A stretch of DNA of 54,312 nt, from contig JAHHGX010000026.1 of NCBI GenBank assembly GCA_019359675.1, positions 1 to 54,312 on the forward strand. Reading direction: 5' to 3'. The notes below the pieces were generated by a model, which was not told the DNA's origin, ran no database searches, and worked only from the letters and a program-made list of their open reading frames with translations. Of this stretch, positions 7,923 through 16,131 are shown piece after piece. The translations under genes were made by a program, and so were the position numbers. Every line of letters begins with the position of its first letter. The stretch's first letter is position 1. This DNA is from Calothrix sp. FI2-JRJ7. GTDB taxonomy: Bacteria > Cyanobacteriota > Cyanobacteriia > Cyanobacteriales > Nostocaceae.

Positions 7923-8144
7923 ATGGGTACTTGATCAGAAATCGAAGCTGCTATAAAACAAGTACCACAAAATGATATTCGTCAACTAGCTGCTTGGCTA
8001 GAAGATTATTTAGAGCAAATGTGGGATAAGCAAATAAAAACTGACTTGGCATCAGGTAAATTAGACAAACTAATTGCGAAAGCTGGAGTAGATATTGCGG
8101 CAAATAGGGTGCGAAATATTGATGAAATCCCTAATAACTCCTGA
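7923..8144 (+). pseudogene. Antitoxin-like gene with a stop at codon 4
   Basis: Reading from ATG 7923 gives MGT, a TGA, then an open 69-codon stretch (SEIEAAIKQVPQNDIRQLAA, a tryptophan-rich middle, then AGVDIAANRVRNIDEIP) that looks like a small cyanobacterial antitoxin of the kind found before RelE/ParE-like toxins. A single base change at codon 4, probably from a Leu codon (TTA to TGA), would explain the stop. The 3' end overlaps the start of a toxin-like remnant at 8122, the usual arrangement of such pairs. No alternative start follows within the first ten codons, so the protein is likely not made. Confidence 0.65.
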
Positions 8145-8172
8145 TTTCTGGTTTGCTGTGCTGATGATATAA
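8122..8172 (+). pseudogene. Toxin gene remnant overlapping the antitoxin
   Basis: An ATG at 8122, overlapping the antitoxin end by 23 bases, starts MKSLITPDFWFAV and then reaches a TAA after 16 codons. The MKSL-TP-FW opening is how many cyanobacterial RelE/HigB-like toxins begin, with the same overlap. The rest of a roughly 90-residue toxin cannot be found in any frame; a short stretch near 8174-8240 (AKDFGQYNFRFIRSK) might be the old C-terminus in another frame. I regard the pair as extinct. Confidence 0.5.
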
Positions 8173-8278
8173 AAGCTAAGGATTTTGGGCAATATAATTT
8201 TAGGTTCATACGGTCTAAGGTCTTAGAACGTTTAATCTAAATTTGAACCAACAACAAAATCCTAACTAGACAATTCAA

Positions 8279-9004
8279 ATGCAAGAAAAACAAAAAGAGT
8301 CATTCACATTAGATGATAGTACTTCTGCATCAAACCCAGGAGGCTTACAAGTAGATTATTTTTATTACTTTCGTTCTTTCCCGCACCAACTCACACAATT
8401 AGTTTTTCCGTATTTAGGACAGCTATCATTTACTTTATTTATTAATTACGGCTTTATGTATGCATTAGTCGATACTATTAGCAAAGGTATAAATGTGAAG
8501 AATCTACCTTTTGCTTTTTTAGCAATAATAGTATTTGATGCGTTTTTATTTTATTCGCTCTTGCCACTCTTAAATAAAATTATATTTATCATACGTAGAA
8601 CCAAAGAACATTTTCTTCATGGTTGTGTTAATCCAGGAATCGTTGTTTCTCACGAACCTGCCTTGGTTGCTGTTTTTACCGATTTAACAACAGGAAGTTG
8701 GGCATATCCCGCTATTAAAATTTTACCTCAACCACTAAACCGCTTAAAAGATGGTACACGAGCAATAGGTACAAAATTAGCTACAATTGCTCTATATGAA
8801 GGTATTAAAGAATACGAACATTGGGATGACTTTCATCCAGTAGTTATCAATTGCGTGACAAGGAATTCTCAAGATATTAAACGTGTATTTATCAGTATTC
8901 CAGCATGGGAATGGCAAGCCTTAGACCAAGGATTAAAACAAATTCAGAATCCTAAAAAACCTGGCTTGTATTTTCTAAAATATAACACTGGAGAGTTTAA
9001 TTAA
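8279..9004 (+). CDS. Conserved membrane protein of unknown function
   Basis: A 241-residue protein with a polar N-terminus, two hydrophobic stretches (about residues 46-66 and 78-106) and a soluble C-terminal domain of about 130 residues (NPGIVVSHEPALVAVFTDLT...). The C-terminal domain recalls DUF3239, but I am not certain. No signal peptide is evident, so the C-terminal domain is probably cytoplasmic. It is preceded by the dead toxin-antitoxin locus and faces the convergent gene at 9063. I cannot assign a function. Confidence 0.6.
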   Translation: MQEKQKESFTLDDSTSASNPGGLQVDYFYYFRSFPHQLTQLVFPYLGQLSFTLFINYGFMYALVDTISKGINVKNLPFAFLAIIVFDAFLFYSLLPLLNKIIFIIRRTKEHFLHGCVNPGIVVSHEPALVAVFTDLTTGSWAYPAIKILPQPLNRLKDGTRAIGTKLATIALYEGIKEYEHWDDFHPVVINCVTRNSQDIKRVFISIPAWEWQALDQGLKQIQNPKKPGLYFLKYNTGEFN

Positions 9005-9062
9005 CTTAGTTACAAGTATAACGCTTTTTTAAATGCCTTACCACCAATTAATCTTCCGTTAA

Positions 9063-9335
9063 TCATTCAGCTATACGCTCCATAGCACCACCAAAACCAA
9101 ATGCAGCATTATAACCTATTCGCATCATAAATAATCTAGCGTTTGGATTTTTCTGCTTTAACTTTAATCCTGGTTCTATACCAATTTCATCAATTCCATA
9201 CTCGCCTGTCTCAGCATCTATTACAATCATCTTGCCAATATTATCGCCATGCTCAACTTCTTGACGAATTCCATTTTCATAAAATTGTGTAGCTCTTTGG
9301 GCGACTTCTTCTACAGTCCAAAATAAAGCCTGCAT
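9063..9335 (-). CDS. Small conserved cyanobacterial protein
   Basis: A 90-residue soluble protein with the pattern WTVEEVAQRATQFYENGIR, then IVIDAETGEYGID, then RLFMMRIGYNAAFGFGG. Proteins with this layout are frequent in cyanobacteria, often in several copies and sometimes next to toxin-like genes, but I know of no function. ATG 9335 is preferred because the homologous pattern starts there; the frame continues to an earlier Met at 9401, which would add 22 atypical residues. Upstream (about 9402-9432) lies a common cyanobacterial repeat containing GGATTCTTCGCTGCGCTCA. Confidence 0.6.
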   Translation of the reverse strand: MQALFWTVEEVAQRATQFYENGIRQEVEHGDNIGKMIVIDAETGEYGIDEIGIEPGLKLKQKNPNARLFMMRIGYNAAFGFGGAMERIAE

Positions 9336-9450
9336 AATTACACGTTCTTTTTGCTTTTTAACTATTATACCGTGGACGAATCTTATACTTTCCCTGAGCA
9401 ATCATAAGGGATTCTTCGCTGCGCTCACAATGACATGTTCTTAATTTAAA

Positions 9451-9522
9451 AGCGGGTAACGCGATTCGAACGCGCGACATCAACCTTGGCAAGGTTGCGC
9501 TCTACCACTGAGCTATACCCGC
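9451..9522 (-). tRNA. trnG: tRNA-Gly (anticodon GCC)
   Basis: On the minus strand the acceptor stem GCGGGTA/TACCCGC, D stem GCTC/GAGC, anticodon stem CAACC/GGTTG, loop TTGCCAA and T arm GCGCG-TTCGAAT-CGCGT form a complete cloverleaf of 72 bases. The anticodon is GCC and the discriminator base is U, as usual for glycine. The 3' CCA is not encoded, so it must be added by a nucleotidyltransferase such as the one at 10888. Confidence 0.97.
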
Positions 9523-9610
9523 GAAAAACTTCAACAATATTTAGTATGCCTGATTGCTTATAGTCTGTCAATACTTTTGAAAAAGATTTTTTGGAACTTG
9601 GTTTAGATTT

Positions 9611-9634
9611 GGAACGGGCAAGGATGCCCATTCC
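9611..9634. repeat. GGGCAAGGATGCCC short repeat, copy 2
   Basis: GGAACGGGCA...TGCCCATTCC forms a dyad around AGGA. It lies 28 bases from the 3' end of ribH and could serve as its terminator. Confidence 0.6.
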
Positions 9635-9661
9635 ACTCTTACATAGACAAATTGAATGAAT

Positions 9662-10228
9662 TTACTCGTTGCTGGATGGAGATAATTCACCAATGGTTGT
9701 GCTGATTCGACCAGGTAACGAGGGGGAATTGTTGTTAGATTGAGGTAGACCCGCACGGATTTGACGCATTAAGCTGCCCATTTCTAGCGCGCTCATTGCG
9801 TATTCCCAGCCTAAGTTACTTTTAATTCCTGCTCTTTCTAATGCTTGCTGCATTGTATCGGTTGTGAGAACACCAAATATTACAGGTACACCCGTTTGAA
9901 AACTAGCAGCTGCTATCCCTTTCGCGACTTCTGACGATACAAGATCAAAGTGAGGTGTTTGACCACGAATTACGGCGCCTAAACATATTACCGCGTCATA
10001 ACGATGCGACAGTGCCATTTGTCGAGCTACCACAGGAACCTCAAAGCTACCCGGAACCCAAACATAGTCAACCTGCGAACCGTGAGGATTAACATCAATA
10101 CCGTGACGCTTCAAACAATCTTGACATCCTTCGAGTAGCTTGGTTGTAACCAAATCATTAAATCGACCAATTACCAGCGCAAAGCGCAATGTCTCGGTCT
10201 GAGTAAAAGTTCCCTCAAAAACTGTCAT
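9662..10228 (-). CDS. ribH: 6,7-dimethyl-8-ribityllumazine synthase
   Basis: This enzyme condenses 5-amino-6-ribitylaminouracil with dihydroxybutanone phosphate, the step before riboflavin. The 188-residue product shows the family blocks [36 protein letters not shown] (substrate loop), [17 protein letters not shown] with the catalytic His in TPHFD, and [17 protein letters not shown]. The extra 35 or so C-terminal residues, rich in Ser, Asn and Pro, are low in complexity and cyanobacterium-specific. I use ATG 10228; the frame extends nine codons further to 10255, but the family starts here. psbZ lies upstream on the same strand, 350 bases away, with a repeat between, so co-transcription is uncertain. 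Confidence 0.95.
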   Translation of the reverse strand: MTVFEGTFTQTETLRFALVIGRFNDLVTTKLLEGCQDCLKRHGIDVNPHGSQVDYVWVPGSFEVPVVARQMALSHRYDAVICLGAVIRGQTPHFDLVSSEVAKGIAAASFQTGVPVIFGVLTTDTMQQALERAGIKSNLGWEYAMSALEMGSLMRQIRAGLPQSNNNSPSLPGRISTTIGELSPSSNE

Positions 10229-10298
10229 GACTGCCTCATTTACTATACGATTCAATACTTATTTCTAGAACTAACGCAAAAACCGGACTTTTTGATCC

Positions 10299-10362
10299 AG
10301 AAACCTGGTTTCTACGCAAAATCGTCGTTTTTATTACAGATTTCAACTGAGAAACCAGGTTT
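10299..10362. repeat. GAAACC/GGTTTC palindromic repeat, copy 2
   Basis: AGAAACCTGGTTTCT (10299-10313) and AGAAACCAGGTTT (10350-10362) surround GCAAAATCGTCG and TTTTTATTACA, the same spacer as in copy 1. The rest of 10229-10578 between ribH and psbZ shows no gene; a frame that crosses it is a by-product of the repeat. Confidence 0.85.
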
Positions 10363-10578
10363 GTTACAATTTTTTTATCTAAATAAATTAAATTGCGGCG
10401 CCGAAAAACGTCACATTCCCACAAAATAGCAGAGAAGCGAACGACCGTAAAATCAAAAGTGACAGGTTTTAGGATATAATCCCTTCGCCAACCATCTTTT
10501 ACTTTTACAACGCTTGCTCCTCTGCCCATCACTACCTTAAACGTTAGCGTGAGTTGTAGCTTGTCTTCACTCGGTAGC

Positions 10579-10767
10579 TTAGACTACGAAAAAGTTCAGG
10601 ACTCCGACTAAAATTACTAAAGCAAACCATGCTCCTGAACCAATCCAAAGAAGCTTTTTCGATTCTACCCAGTTTTGGGGTGTAGCGTATGCTACCGGAA
10701 CACCGATGACCATAACGAAGGATAGAGCTACTAGAGCAAGCAATGCAAATTGGAATATAAAAGTCAT
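10579..10767 (-). CDS. psbZ: Photosystem II reaction centre protein PsbZ (Ycf9)
   Basis: A 62-residue protein with two membrane spans: [20 protein letters not shown] and, after a loop ([15 protein letters not shown]), a second span ending VGVLNFFVV. Length and the loop motif are those of PsbZ, which sits at the edge of photosystem II near CP43 and stabilises supercomplexes. The ATG at 10767 is preceded by GGGAGAAAAGA, a good ribosome-binding site; an in-frame ATG five codons upstream is less likely. It is transcribed away from the DHH-CBS-nucleotidyltransferase gene at 10888, so the 120 bases between them hold both promoters. Confidence 0.95.
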   Translation of the reverse strand: MTFIFQFALLALVALSFVMVIGVPVAYATPQNWVESKKLLWIGSGAWFALVILVGVLNFFVV

Positions 10768-10887
10768 TTTCTTTTCTCCCAAGACAGCTATCTATTAAAG
10801 ATAAAATATTTTACAACACAAATTTTACCGACTTTATTTCATTTTAAAGTATCTAATTCTAGTATTGACTATTAGCCAAACATTTTT

Positions 10888-13584
10888 ATGGATTTAATTT
10901 TGTGCCATACCACAGTGGATTTTGATGCGCTGGGAGCTGCTGTTGGACTGACGCGCTTGCTTCCAGGTAGTAAAATTGTTCTGTCGGGTGGCGCCCATCC
11001 TGCTGTCAGAGATTTTTTAGCGTTGTACCGCGATGAGTTTACACTGATTGAACGACGGGCAGTTAATGTTTCAGAAATTCGGTCGTTGATAATTGTAGAC
11101 GCTCAAGCTCGCTCACGTATTGGCAAGTTATCAGAATGGCTAGAACTACCCCATTTAGTAGACATCACTATTTACGACCATCACCCAGAAGACAGTGATA
11201 TAAATGCTACAAAGTTATATATAGAACCTGTAGGCGCCACAACTACAATAATTGCTGAAAAGTTACAGCAAGCAGGTATTTCTCTGACTAGTTGTGAAGC
11301 CACAGTTATGGCTCTAGGTATTCATGCTGATACAGGTTCGCTAACTTTTGAAAATTCTACACCTCGTGATGCTATCGCTTTAGGATGGTTGATGCAACTT
11401 GGCGCCAGTATCCCTAATATTAACCAATATCTAGAACCTGGTTTATCACCACAATTACAGCAACTTCTCAAAACATCACTAGATAACCTTAAAGTCATAA
11501 ATAAAAATGGATATGCAATAGGGTGGGTGCATTTAAAGACAGATGCTTTTGTACCTGGACTATCAAGCTTAGTTTCGCAACTACGTTCAATATCTGAAAC
11601 TGATGTATTACTATTAGTACACGAGTTTCCTGTGGGAGAAGGTAATGAAACTCGTTTGACAATAATTGGTAGAAGTCAAATTAAAACTGTTGATTTAAAC
11701 GAATTATTCCAACCTTTGGGAGGAGGAGGACATGCTCAAGCTGCATCTGTTAACTTACGTGGCACCAATTCCCAGGTTATTATAAACGAGCTAATCGAAA
11801 GTTTAAAACTTCAAATACCCAAACCTCCTTGTGCCAGAGACTTAATGTCTTCCCCTGTTCGCAGCATTCGTCCTGAAACGACTATTGCCGAAGCACAAAG
11901 AATATTACTACGTTATGGACATTCAGGACTGTCGGTTGTTGATATTGAAGGAAATTTAGTTGGTGTAATTTCGCGTCGTGACCTTGATATTGCTTTACAT
12001 CACGGTTTTAGTCATGCACCTGTAAAAGGTTATATGACAACAAATATTAAAACTATCACGCCTGATACTACTATGCCGCAAATCGAGGAGTTGATGGTTA
12101 AATATGATATTGGGCGCCTGCCTGTGATGGATAATGGGGAATTAGTAGGTATTGTAACTCGCACGGATATTTTACGCGAACTACACAGTAATGATTCAAA
12201 AACAACGAAATCGCGTCGTAGAGACCGAATTAATTCGGTCTCTACAGATTTACAAAACCATATTAACCCTGCGTTATGGCAGTTATTAAATACAGCATCC
12301 CAAAAAGCGACAAAACGCGGTTGGCATTTGTATGTAGTAGGGGGTGCAGTACGTGACTTACTGCTTGCCCACAATATAAAACAAGAACCTTTATTACTCA
12401 AAGATATTGACCTTGTAGTTGATGGGTTCCACGAATCTGCTGATGATGGTGCTGGTGTGGAACTTGCAACTGCACTGCAAAATTTATATCCAAACGCACG
12501 TTTAGATGTTCATGGAACTTTTCAAACTGCCGCATTGTTATGGCACAAAGACCCAGAACTTGATTCATTATGGGTTGATATAGCTACTGCCCGTACTGAA
12601 TTTTATCCTTATCCAGCAGCAAATCCAGAAGTTGAAGCAAGTTCTATACGTCAAGATTTATATCGAAGAGATTTTACAATTAATGCAATGGCATTACGTT
12701 TAACTCCCCCACACGCAGGTGAGTTACTTGATTATTTTAATGGTTTACACGATTTAGAAGCTCGACAAATGCGTGTTTTGCACCCAAATAGCTTTATTGA
12801 AGACCCTACACGTATTTATAGAGGAGTTCGGTTTGCTGTGCGGTTAGGGTTTACTATTGAGTCACAGACCGAAAGTTGTATTCGTTATGCGATTAATAGT
12901 GGTGTGTATGACCGCACTGCACGCGAAAATAACAAAACTCCCGCACTTTCAACTCGCCTCAAAGCTGAGTTAAAATTAATTCTTGAGGCGCCTTACTGGA
13001 AACGGGCACTCGAACTATTAGATAATTTAAGTGCGTTGCAATGCATTCACCCAACTTTAAAACTTGATGTAGAGTTATTACGTCAGCTACGTCTACTCGA
13101 ACGCTGTTTACAACGCTTTGATAACTCACAAGCTATTATTCATTGGCTGCTTCGTCTTGAAGCTATTATCGCTCACTTGGCGCCGGAGTTTCGTAGTAAG
13201 GTTGCTACTAATTTACAATTGCCTGACGATAGTATTAAAAGATTATCCAGTTTAAGTAAGGTAATGGATAATATTGCGGGGTTGGCTGAGTGTAGACTAA
13301 AGAGTCAGGTTGTTGGTTTACTTAAGAAGTATGGTTTGGAGACGCTGATTTTAGCTGCTTTACAAAGTCAACGGTCTATTCGTCGTTCAATTTGGCAGTA
13401 TATTAATGTATGGCGTTTTGTTCAGGCACCTTTAAATGGTAATGATTTACAAAAATTAGGCTATAAACCTGGTCGAGCTTTTAAGGAAATGCTTGATGAT
13501 TTGTTAGCTGCTACTTTAGATGGTGTGGTTGATGATAAGGTTAGTGCTGAGGCGTTTCTAAGTGAAAAATATCCAATTAGATGA
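10888..13584 (+). CDS. DHH phosphoesterase-CBS-tRNA nucleotidyltransferase fusion
   Basis: An 898-residue three-part enzyme. Residues 1-310 are a DHH/DHHA1 phosphoesterase (VDFDALGAAVG 10-20; IYDHHPED 95-102; GGGGHAQAASV near 276-286), the NrnA-like fold that degrades short RNAs. Residues 317-430 hold two CBS domains (VRSIRPETTIAEAQ; GYMTTNIKTITPDTTM) that may bind adenine nucleotides. From about 475 on lies a class II poly(A) polymerase/CCA-adding domain (LYVVGGAVRDLLL; KDIDLVVDG with the metal-binding acidic pair; LYRRDFTINAMALRL). The same fusion is known from other bacteria and usually acts as the A-adding half of the CCA enzyme or in tRNA repair. A perfect palindromic repeat lies in frame in the linker at about residues 444-453. 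The Tab2-like gene follows after 58 bases. Confidence 0.9.
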   Translation: MDLILCHTTVDFDALGAAVGLTRLLPGSKIVLSGGAHPAVRDFLALYRDEFTLIERRAVNVSEIRSLIIVDAQARSRIGKLSEWLELPHLVDITIYDHHPEDSDINATKLYIEPVGATTTIIAEKLQQAGISLTSCEATVMALGIHADTGSLTFENSTPRDAIALGWLMQLGASIPNINQYLEPGLSPQLQQLLKTSLDNLKVINKNGYAIGWVHLKTDAFVPGLSSLVSQLRSISETDVLLLVHEFPVGEGNETRLTIIGRSQIKTVDLNELFQPLGGGGHAQAASVNLRGTNSQVIINELIESLKLQIPKPPCARDLMSSPVRSIRPETTIAEAQRILLRYGHSGLSVVDIEGNLVGVISRRDLDIALHHGFSHAPVKGYMTTNIKTITPDTTMPQIEELMVKYDIGRLPVMDNGELVGIVTRTDILRELHSNDSKTTKSRRRDRINSVSTDLQNHINPALWQLLNTASQKATKRGWHLYVVGGAVRDLLLAHNIKQEPLLLKDIDLVVDGFHESADDGAGVELATALQNLYPNARLDVHGTFQTAALLWHKDPELDSLWVDIATARTEFYPYPAANPEVEASSIRQDLYRRDFTINAMALRLTPPHAGELLDYFNGLHDLEARQMRVLHPNSFIEDPTRIYRGVRFAVRLGFTIESQTESCIRYAINSGVYDRTARENNKTPALSTRLKAELKLILEAPYWKRALELLDNLSALQCIHPTLKLDVELLRQLRLLERCLQRFDNSQAIIHWLLRLEAIIAHLAPEFRSKVATNLQLPDDSIKRLSSLSKVMDNIAGLAECRLKSQVVGLLKKYGLETLILAALQSQRSIRRSIWQYINVWRFVQAPLNGNDLQKLGYKPGRAFKEMLDDLLAATLDGVVDDKVSAEAFLSEKYPIR
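12218..12245. repeat. GTAGAGAC...GTCTCTAC palindrome inside a coding region, copy 2
   Basis: A perfect 28-base palindrome with half-site GTAGAGACCGAATT, read in frame as RRDRINSVST within the linker between the CBS and nucleotidyltransferase domains. It belongs to the family seen at 7604 and 31039. Confidence 0.9.
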
Positions 13585-13642
13585 TTTTGGGATATCTTAC
13601 CACACAGACGTACAGTTCACACAGAGGAAGAGGGAAGAGAGT

Positions 13643-14422
13643 GTGTTAGTTTGGCAAGTTGATTTTTATCGTCGTCCTCAAAATCATGAGCAGTTGTGGG
13701 ATTTGTTGATTTGTGATACTCGCGGTAATTTTAAATATGAAGCTTCTTGTCCTCAGTCGCAAGCTAATTCTAATTGGCTGACCTCACAGTTTAAGTTGGC
13801 ATGCGCTTCGGGTATACCTGATAAAATACAGGTGTTTCGTCCCCAATCTCTAAGTTTAGCTGAAACTGCTGCACGGAATTTAAATATAGAGGTCGAAGCA
13901 ACTCGTCGTACAACAGCTTTGAAACAGTGGTTGAAAGATAAATCTTATCCTGTTGAATTAGAAAAGTTACCCCCAGTTCCTTTACCTGATAATCTTTTAG
14001 GAGATAAATGGCGATTTGCTTCGCTTAGAGCTGGTGATGTTGAAGAGTTTCGTCAACGTCGTATTCCTATTGTTGATTTTCCTGATTTTCTTCTTCCTTT
14101 TAATTTGGGTTTAGCATCAACTCAACTTATTCCTGGTGTTGTTATTTATGGTGGTAGACAGTCAATGCGGTTGGCACGTTGGTTACAAGAATCACGTCCT
14201 GCTTATTTAAATTATATTGCAGGGGCGCCGGATGGTTTGATACTTGAAGCTGGTTTAGTTAATAGATGGGTGATTGCGACTTTTGATGATAATGACGTTA
14301 GAATTGCCGCTCAAAATTATCAACAGCGAAAACAACAAAGCAAGGGGTTACATTTTTTACTCGTCCAACCGGATGATTCTGGTATGACATATAGTGGTAT
14401 TTGGTTATTATCGATGGGTTAG
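13643..14422 (+). CDS. Tab2/Atab2-family RNA-binding protein
   Basis: A 259-residue protein of the TAB2/Atab2 family. In algae and plants the family promotes translation of photosystem mRNAs (psaB in Chlamydomonas, photosystem I and II in Arabidopsis); cyanobacterial members are less studied. Typical blocks are LVWQVDFYRRP at the start, LWDLLICD, FRPQSLSLAETAARNLNIE, PVPLPDNLLGDKWRFASL and the C-terminal WVIATFDD. I choose the GTG at 13643: it starts the conserved region and follows a purine-rich AGGAAGAGGGAAGAGA site. An earlier GTG at 13562 would overlap the previous gene and add 27 unrelated residues. It is on the same strand as the nucleotidyltransferase fusion and 58 bases after it, so the two may share a transcript. 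Confidence 0.85.
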   Translation: MLVWQVDFYRRPQNHEQLWDLLICDTRGNFKYEASCPQSQANSNWLTSQFKLACASGIPDKIQVFRPQSLSLAETAARNLNIEVEATRRTTALKQWLKDKSYPVELEKLPPVPLPDNLLGDKWRFASLRAGDVEEFRQRRIPIVDFPDFLLPFNLGLASTQLIPGVVIYGGRQSMRLARWLQESRPAYLNYIAGAPDGLILEAGLVNRWVIATFDDNDVRIAAQNYQQRKQQSKGLHFLLVQPDDSGMTYSGIWLLSMG

Positions 14423-14584
14423 GCACCCCGCCTGACCTATAAAATAACATTAAGCAATATAAACTAATATTACAAAAAATTATATAATTTAATAAAAATT
14501 TGTAGCAAAGCAAAAATAACCAAGAAAAATATTTCAATTAAGTAAATAACTGTTAGTCTAGAACACATAATCAAACTCAACAAT

Positions 14585-14608
14585 CTCCAAAAAACGCCTT
14601 TTTTGGAG
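14585..14608. terminator. Hairpin upstream of the efflux operon
   Basis: CTCCAAAAAA and TTTTTTGGAG pair around CGCC. It could end transcription from the Tab2-like gene or act in the leader of the efflux operon, whose first ATG is 69 bases further on. The rest of 14423-14676 shows no gene. Confidence 0.5.
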
Positions 14609-14676
14609 CAATTTTGATTAGGTTCAATGGCTATGGCTGCAAACCCTTATATTTCTGGTGTCTCATAAGTGGGTAT

Positions 14677-16026
14677 ATGCAACATTCAAAAAATCTAACA
14701 AAATATTATTTGTGCTGTGCTGTAATGCTTTCGTCAGCGATAATAAGCGGTTGTGGCGGCAAGAAACCAACGGCGAATGCTGCGGGTGGACCCCCTGCTA
14801 CCTTAGTAAAATTACAGCGTGTTGAAACTTCGACAGTCGAAAATAGTACAGAATTTGTAGGAACACTTGAAGCAAAGCAACGTGTTTCGTTAAAACCGCA
14901 AATTAGCGGACGTATAGTACAAGTGACTGTCGCTCAAGGTAACTTCGTTAAACAGGGGACACCTATAATACAGTTACGTCCAGAAAGAAGCAGAGCGTCG
15001 GTAGATGCAGCTATAGCTTCGGTAAACTCGCAACGCGCAACTTTAGAAAATGCAACTGCACAAGTACGCGCTAGTGAAGCTGAGATAAAACAGCGTACAT
15101 CAGAAATTAAACGTTATCAAGCAGATATTATTAATCGTAATAGCGATGTTGAACTGGCTAATATTAACTACAAACGTTCAGAAGAACTAGCATCAGCAGG
15201 CGCCGTTGCAAGGCAAAATTTAGATGAGCGTCGTGCCCAACGTAATAGTGCTATTGCTGCACGTGAAGCTGCGATACAATCACTTGCATCAGCACGAAGT
15301 GCATTACAACAAGCGCAGTCACAGTGGAGAGGTGCAGTTGCTTTAGTCAAACAAAATGAGTCGCAACTAAAACGCGCTCAAGCTGAAACTGCTGTACAGG
15401 TAGAAGACTTAAGCTATAACCGAGTGGTTGCTCCTGTAAGTGGTGTCGTTGGTGATGTACCCGTCCGTGTTGGTGATTTAGTTAATGTAGGTGATTCAGT
15501 TACGAGTATTATTCAAAATGATGAACTAGATTTACGTATTCCAGTACCTATAAATTTATCTGGACAACTACGTCGAGGACTACCAGTTGCTCTAATAGAC
15601 CCAAACTCAGCAACACAAATATCACGAGGCAGTGTTAACTTTATTGCTCCACAAGTGAGTTCAGGAGACCAAGCGGTTTTAACTAAAGCGCGTTTTCCCA
15701 ATAATGACCAAAAATTACGCGACGGGCAATATGTACGTGCGCGAATAATTTGGAGTCAAGGTGCTGGTGTTAAAGTACCTGCTGTTGCAGTATCTCGCAT
15801 TGGTGCCCAAGATTTTGTTTTTGTGGCAGAGTCTGAAACCAAAAACGGAAAATCACAAATGGTAGCACGGCAAAAACCAGTCAAACTCGGTGTAATGCAA
15901 GGACAAGATTATCAACTCGTTTCAGGCATACAACCTGGAGAGAATCTAATTGTATCAGGTATTCAAAGCTTGACTAACGGGGCGCCTATCAAGCCTGCTG
16001 CAACTCAAACTGCCTCTTCTCTATAG
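14677..16026 (+). CDS. RND efflux periplasmic adaptor lipoprotein (HlyD/AcrA family)
   Basis: A 449-residue membrane-fusion protein that links an inner-membrane RND pump to an outer-membrane channel. From ATG 14677 it begins with a basic segment, a hydrophobic stretch and a lipobox IISGC, so Cys 26 should be lipidated. Then follow the lipoyl half-motif RVSLKPQISGRIVQVTVAQG, a long alpha-helical hairpin rich in Ala, Gln, Arg and Glu (about residues 90-230), the second lipoyl half (YNRVVAPVSGVVGDVPVRVG), the beta-barrel domain (DLRIPVPINLSGQLRRG) and a C-terminal membrane-proximal domain. The frame extends 21 codons upstream to 14614, but ATG 14677 gives a proper signal peptide. It is 105 bases before the pump gene, same strand. 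Confidence 0.9.
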   Translation: MQHSKNLTKYYLCCAVMLSSAIISGCGGKKPTANAAGGPPATLVKLQRVETSTVENSTEFVGTLEAKQRVSLKPQISGRIVQVTVAQGNFVKQGTPIIQLRPERSRASVDAAIASVNSQRATLENATAQVRASEAEIKQRTSEIKRYQADIINRNSDVELANINYKRSEELASAGAVARQNLDERRAQRNSAIAAREAAIQSLASARSALQQAQSQWRGAVALVKQNESQLKRAQAETAVQVEDLSYNRVVAPVSGVVGDVPVRVGDLVNVGDSVTSIIQNDELDLRIPVPINLSGQLRRGLPVALIDPNSATQISRGSVNFIAPQVSSGDQAVLTKARFPNNDQKLRDGQYVRARIIWSQGAGVKVPAVAVSRIGAQDFVFVAESETKNGKSQMVARQKPVKLGVMQGQDYQLVSGIQPGENLIVSGIQSLTNGAPIKPAATQTASSL

Positions 16027-16131
16027 AGTGCTGAGTGCTGAGTTGGAGAAAAAGAATTGAGTTAAGAACTCCTAACTCATAACTCCTAACTTCTCACTCA
16101 ACACGAGCGCACTTTCAACTCTTCCAAACCC
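16027..16131. repeat. Short tandem repeats between adaptor and pump genes
   Basis: GAGTGCTGAGTGCTGAGTT and ACTCCTAACTCATAACTCC are seven-base style repeats common in cyanobacterial intergenic DNA. They can pair imperfectly and do not form a strong terminator. Confidence 0.55.

Noticed and set aside
10236-10532. A minus-strand open frame of 98 codons between ribH and psbZ
   Set aside because: It runs through the palindromic repeat and has no family pattern; residues such as NQVSGSKSP derive from repeat sequence.
13562-13642. Earlier GTG start of the Tab2-like gene, overlapping the previous gene
   Set aside because: The added residues are not family-like, and GTG 13643 has a strong purine-rich site in front.
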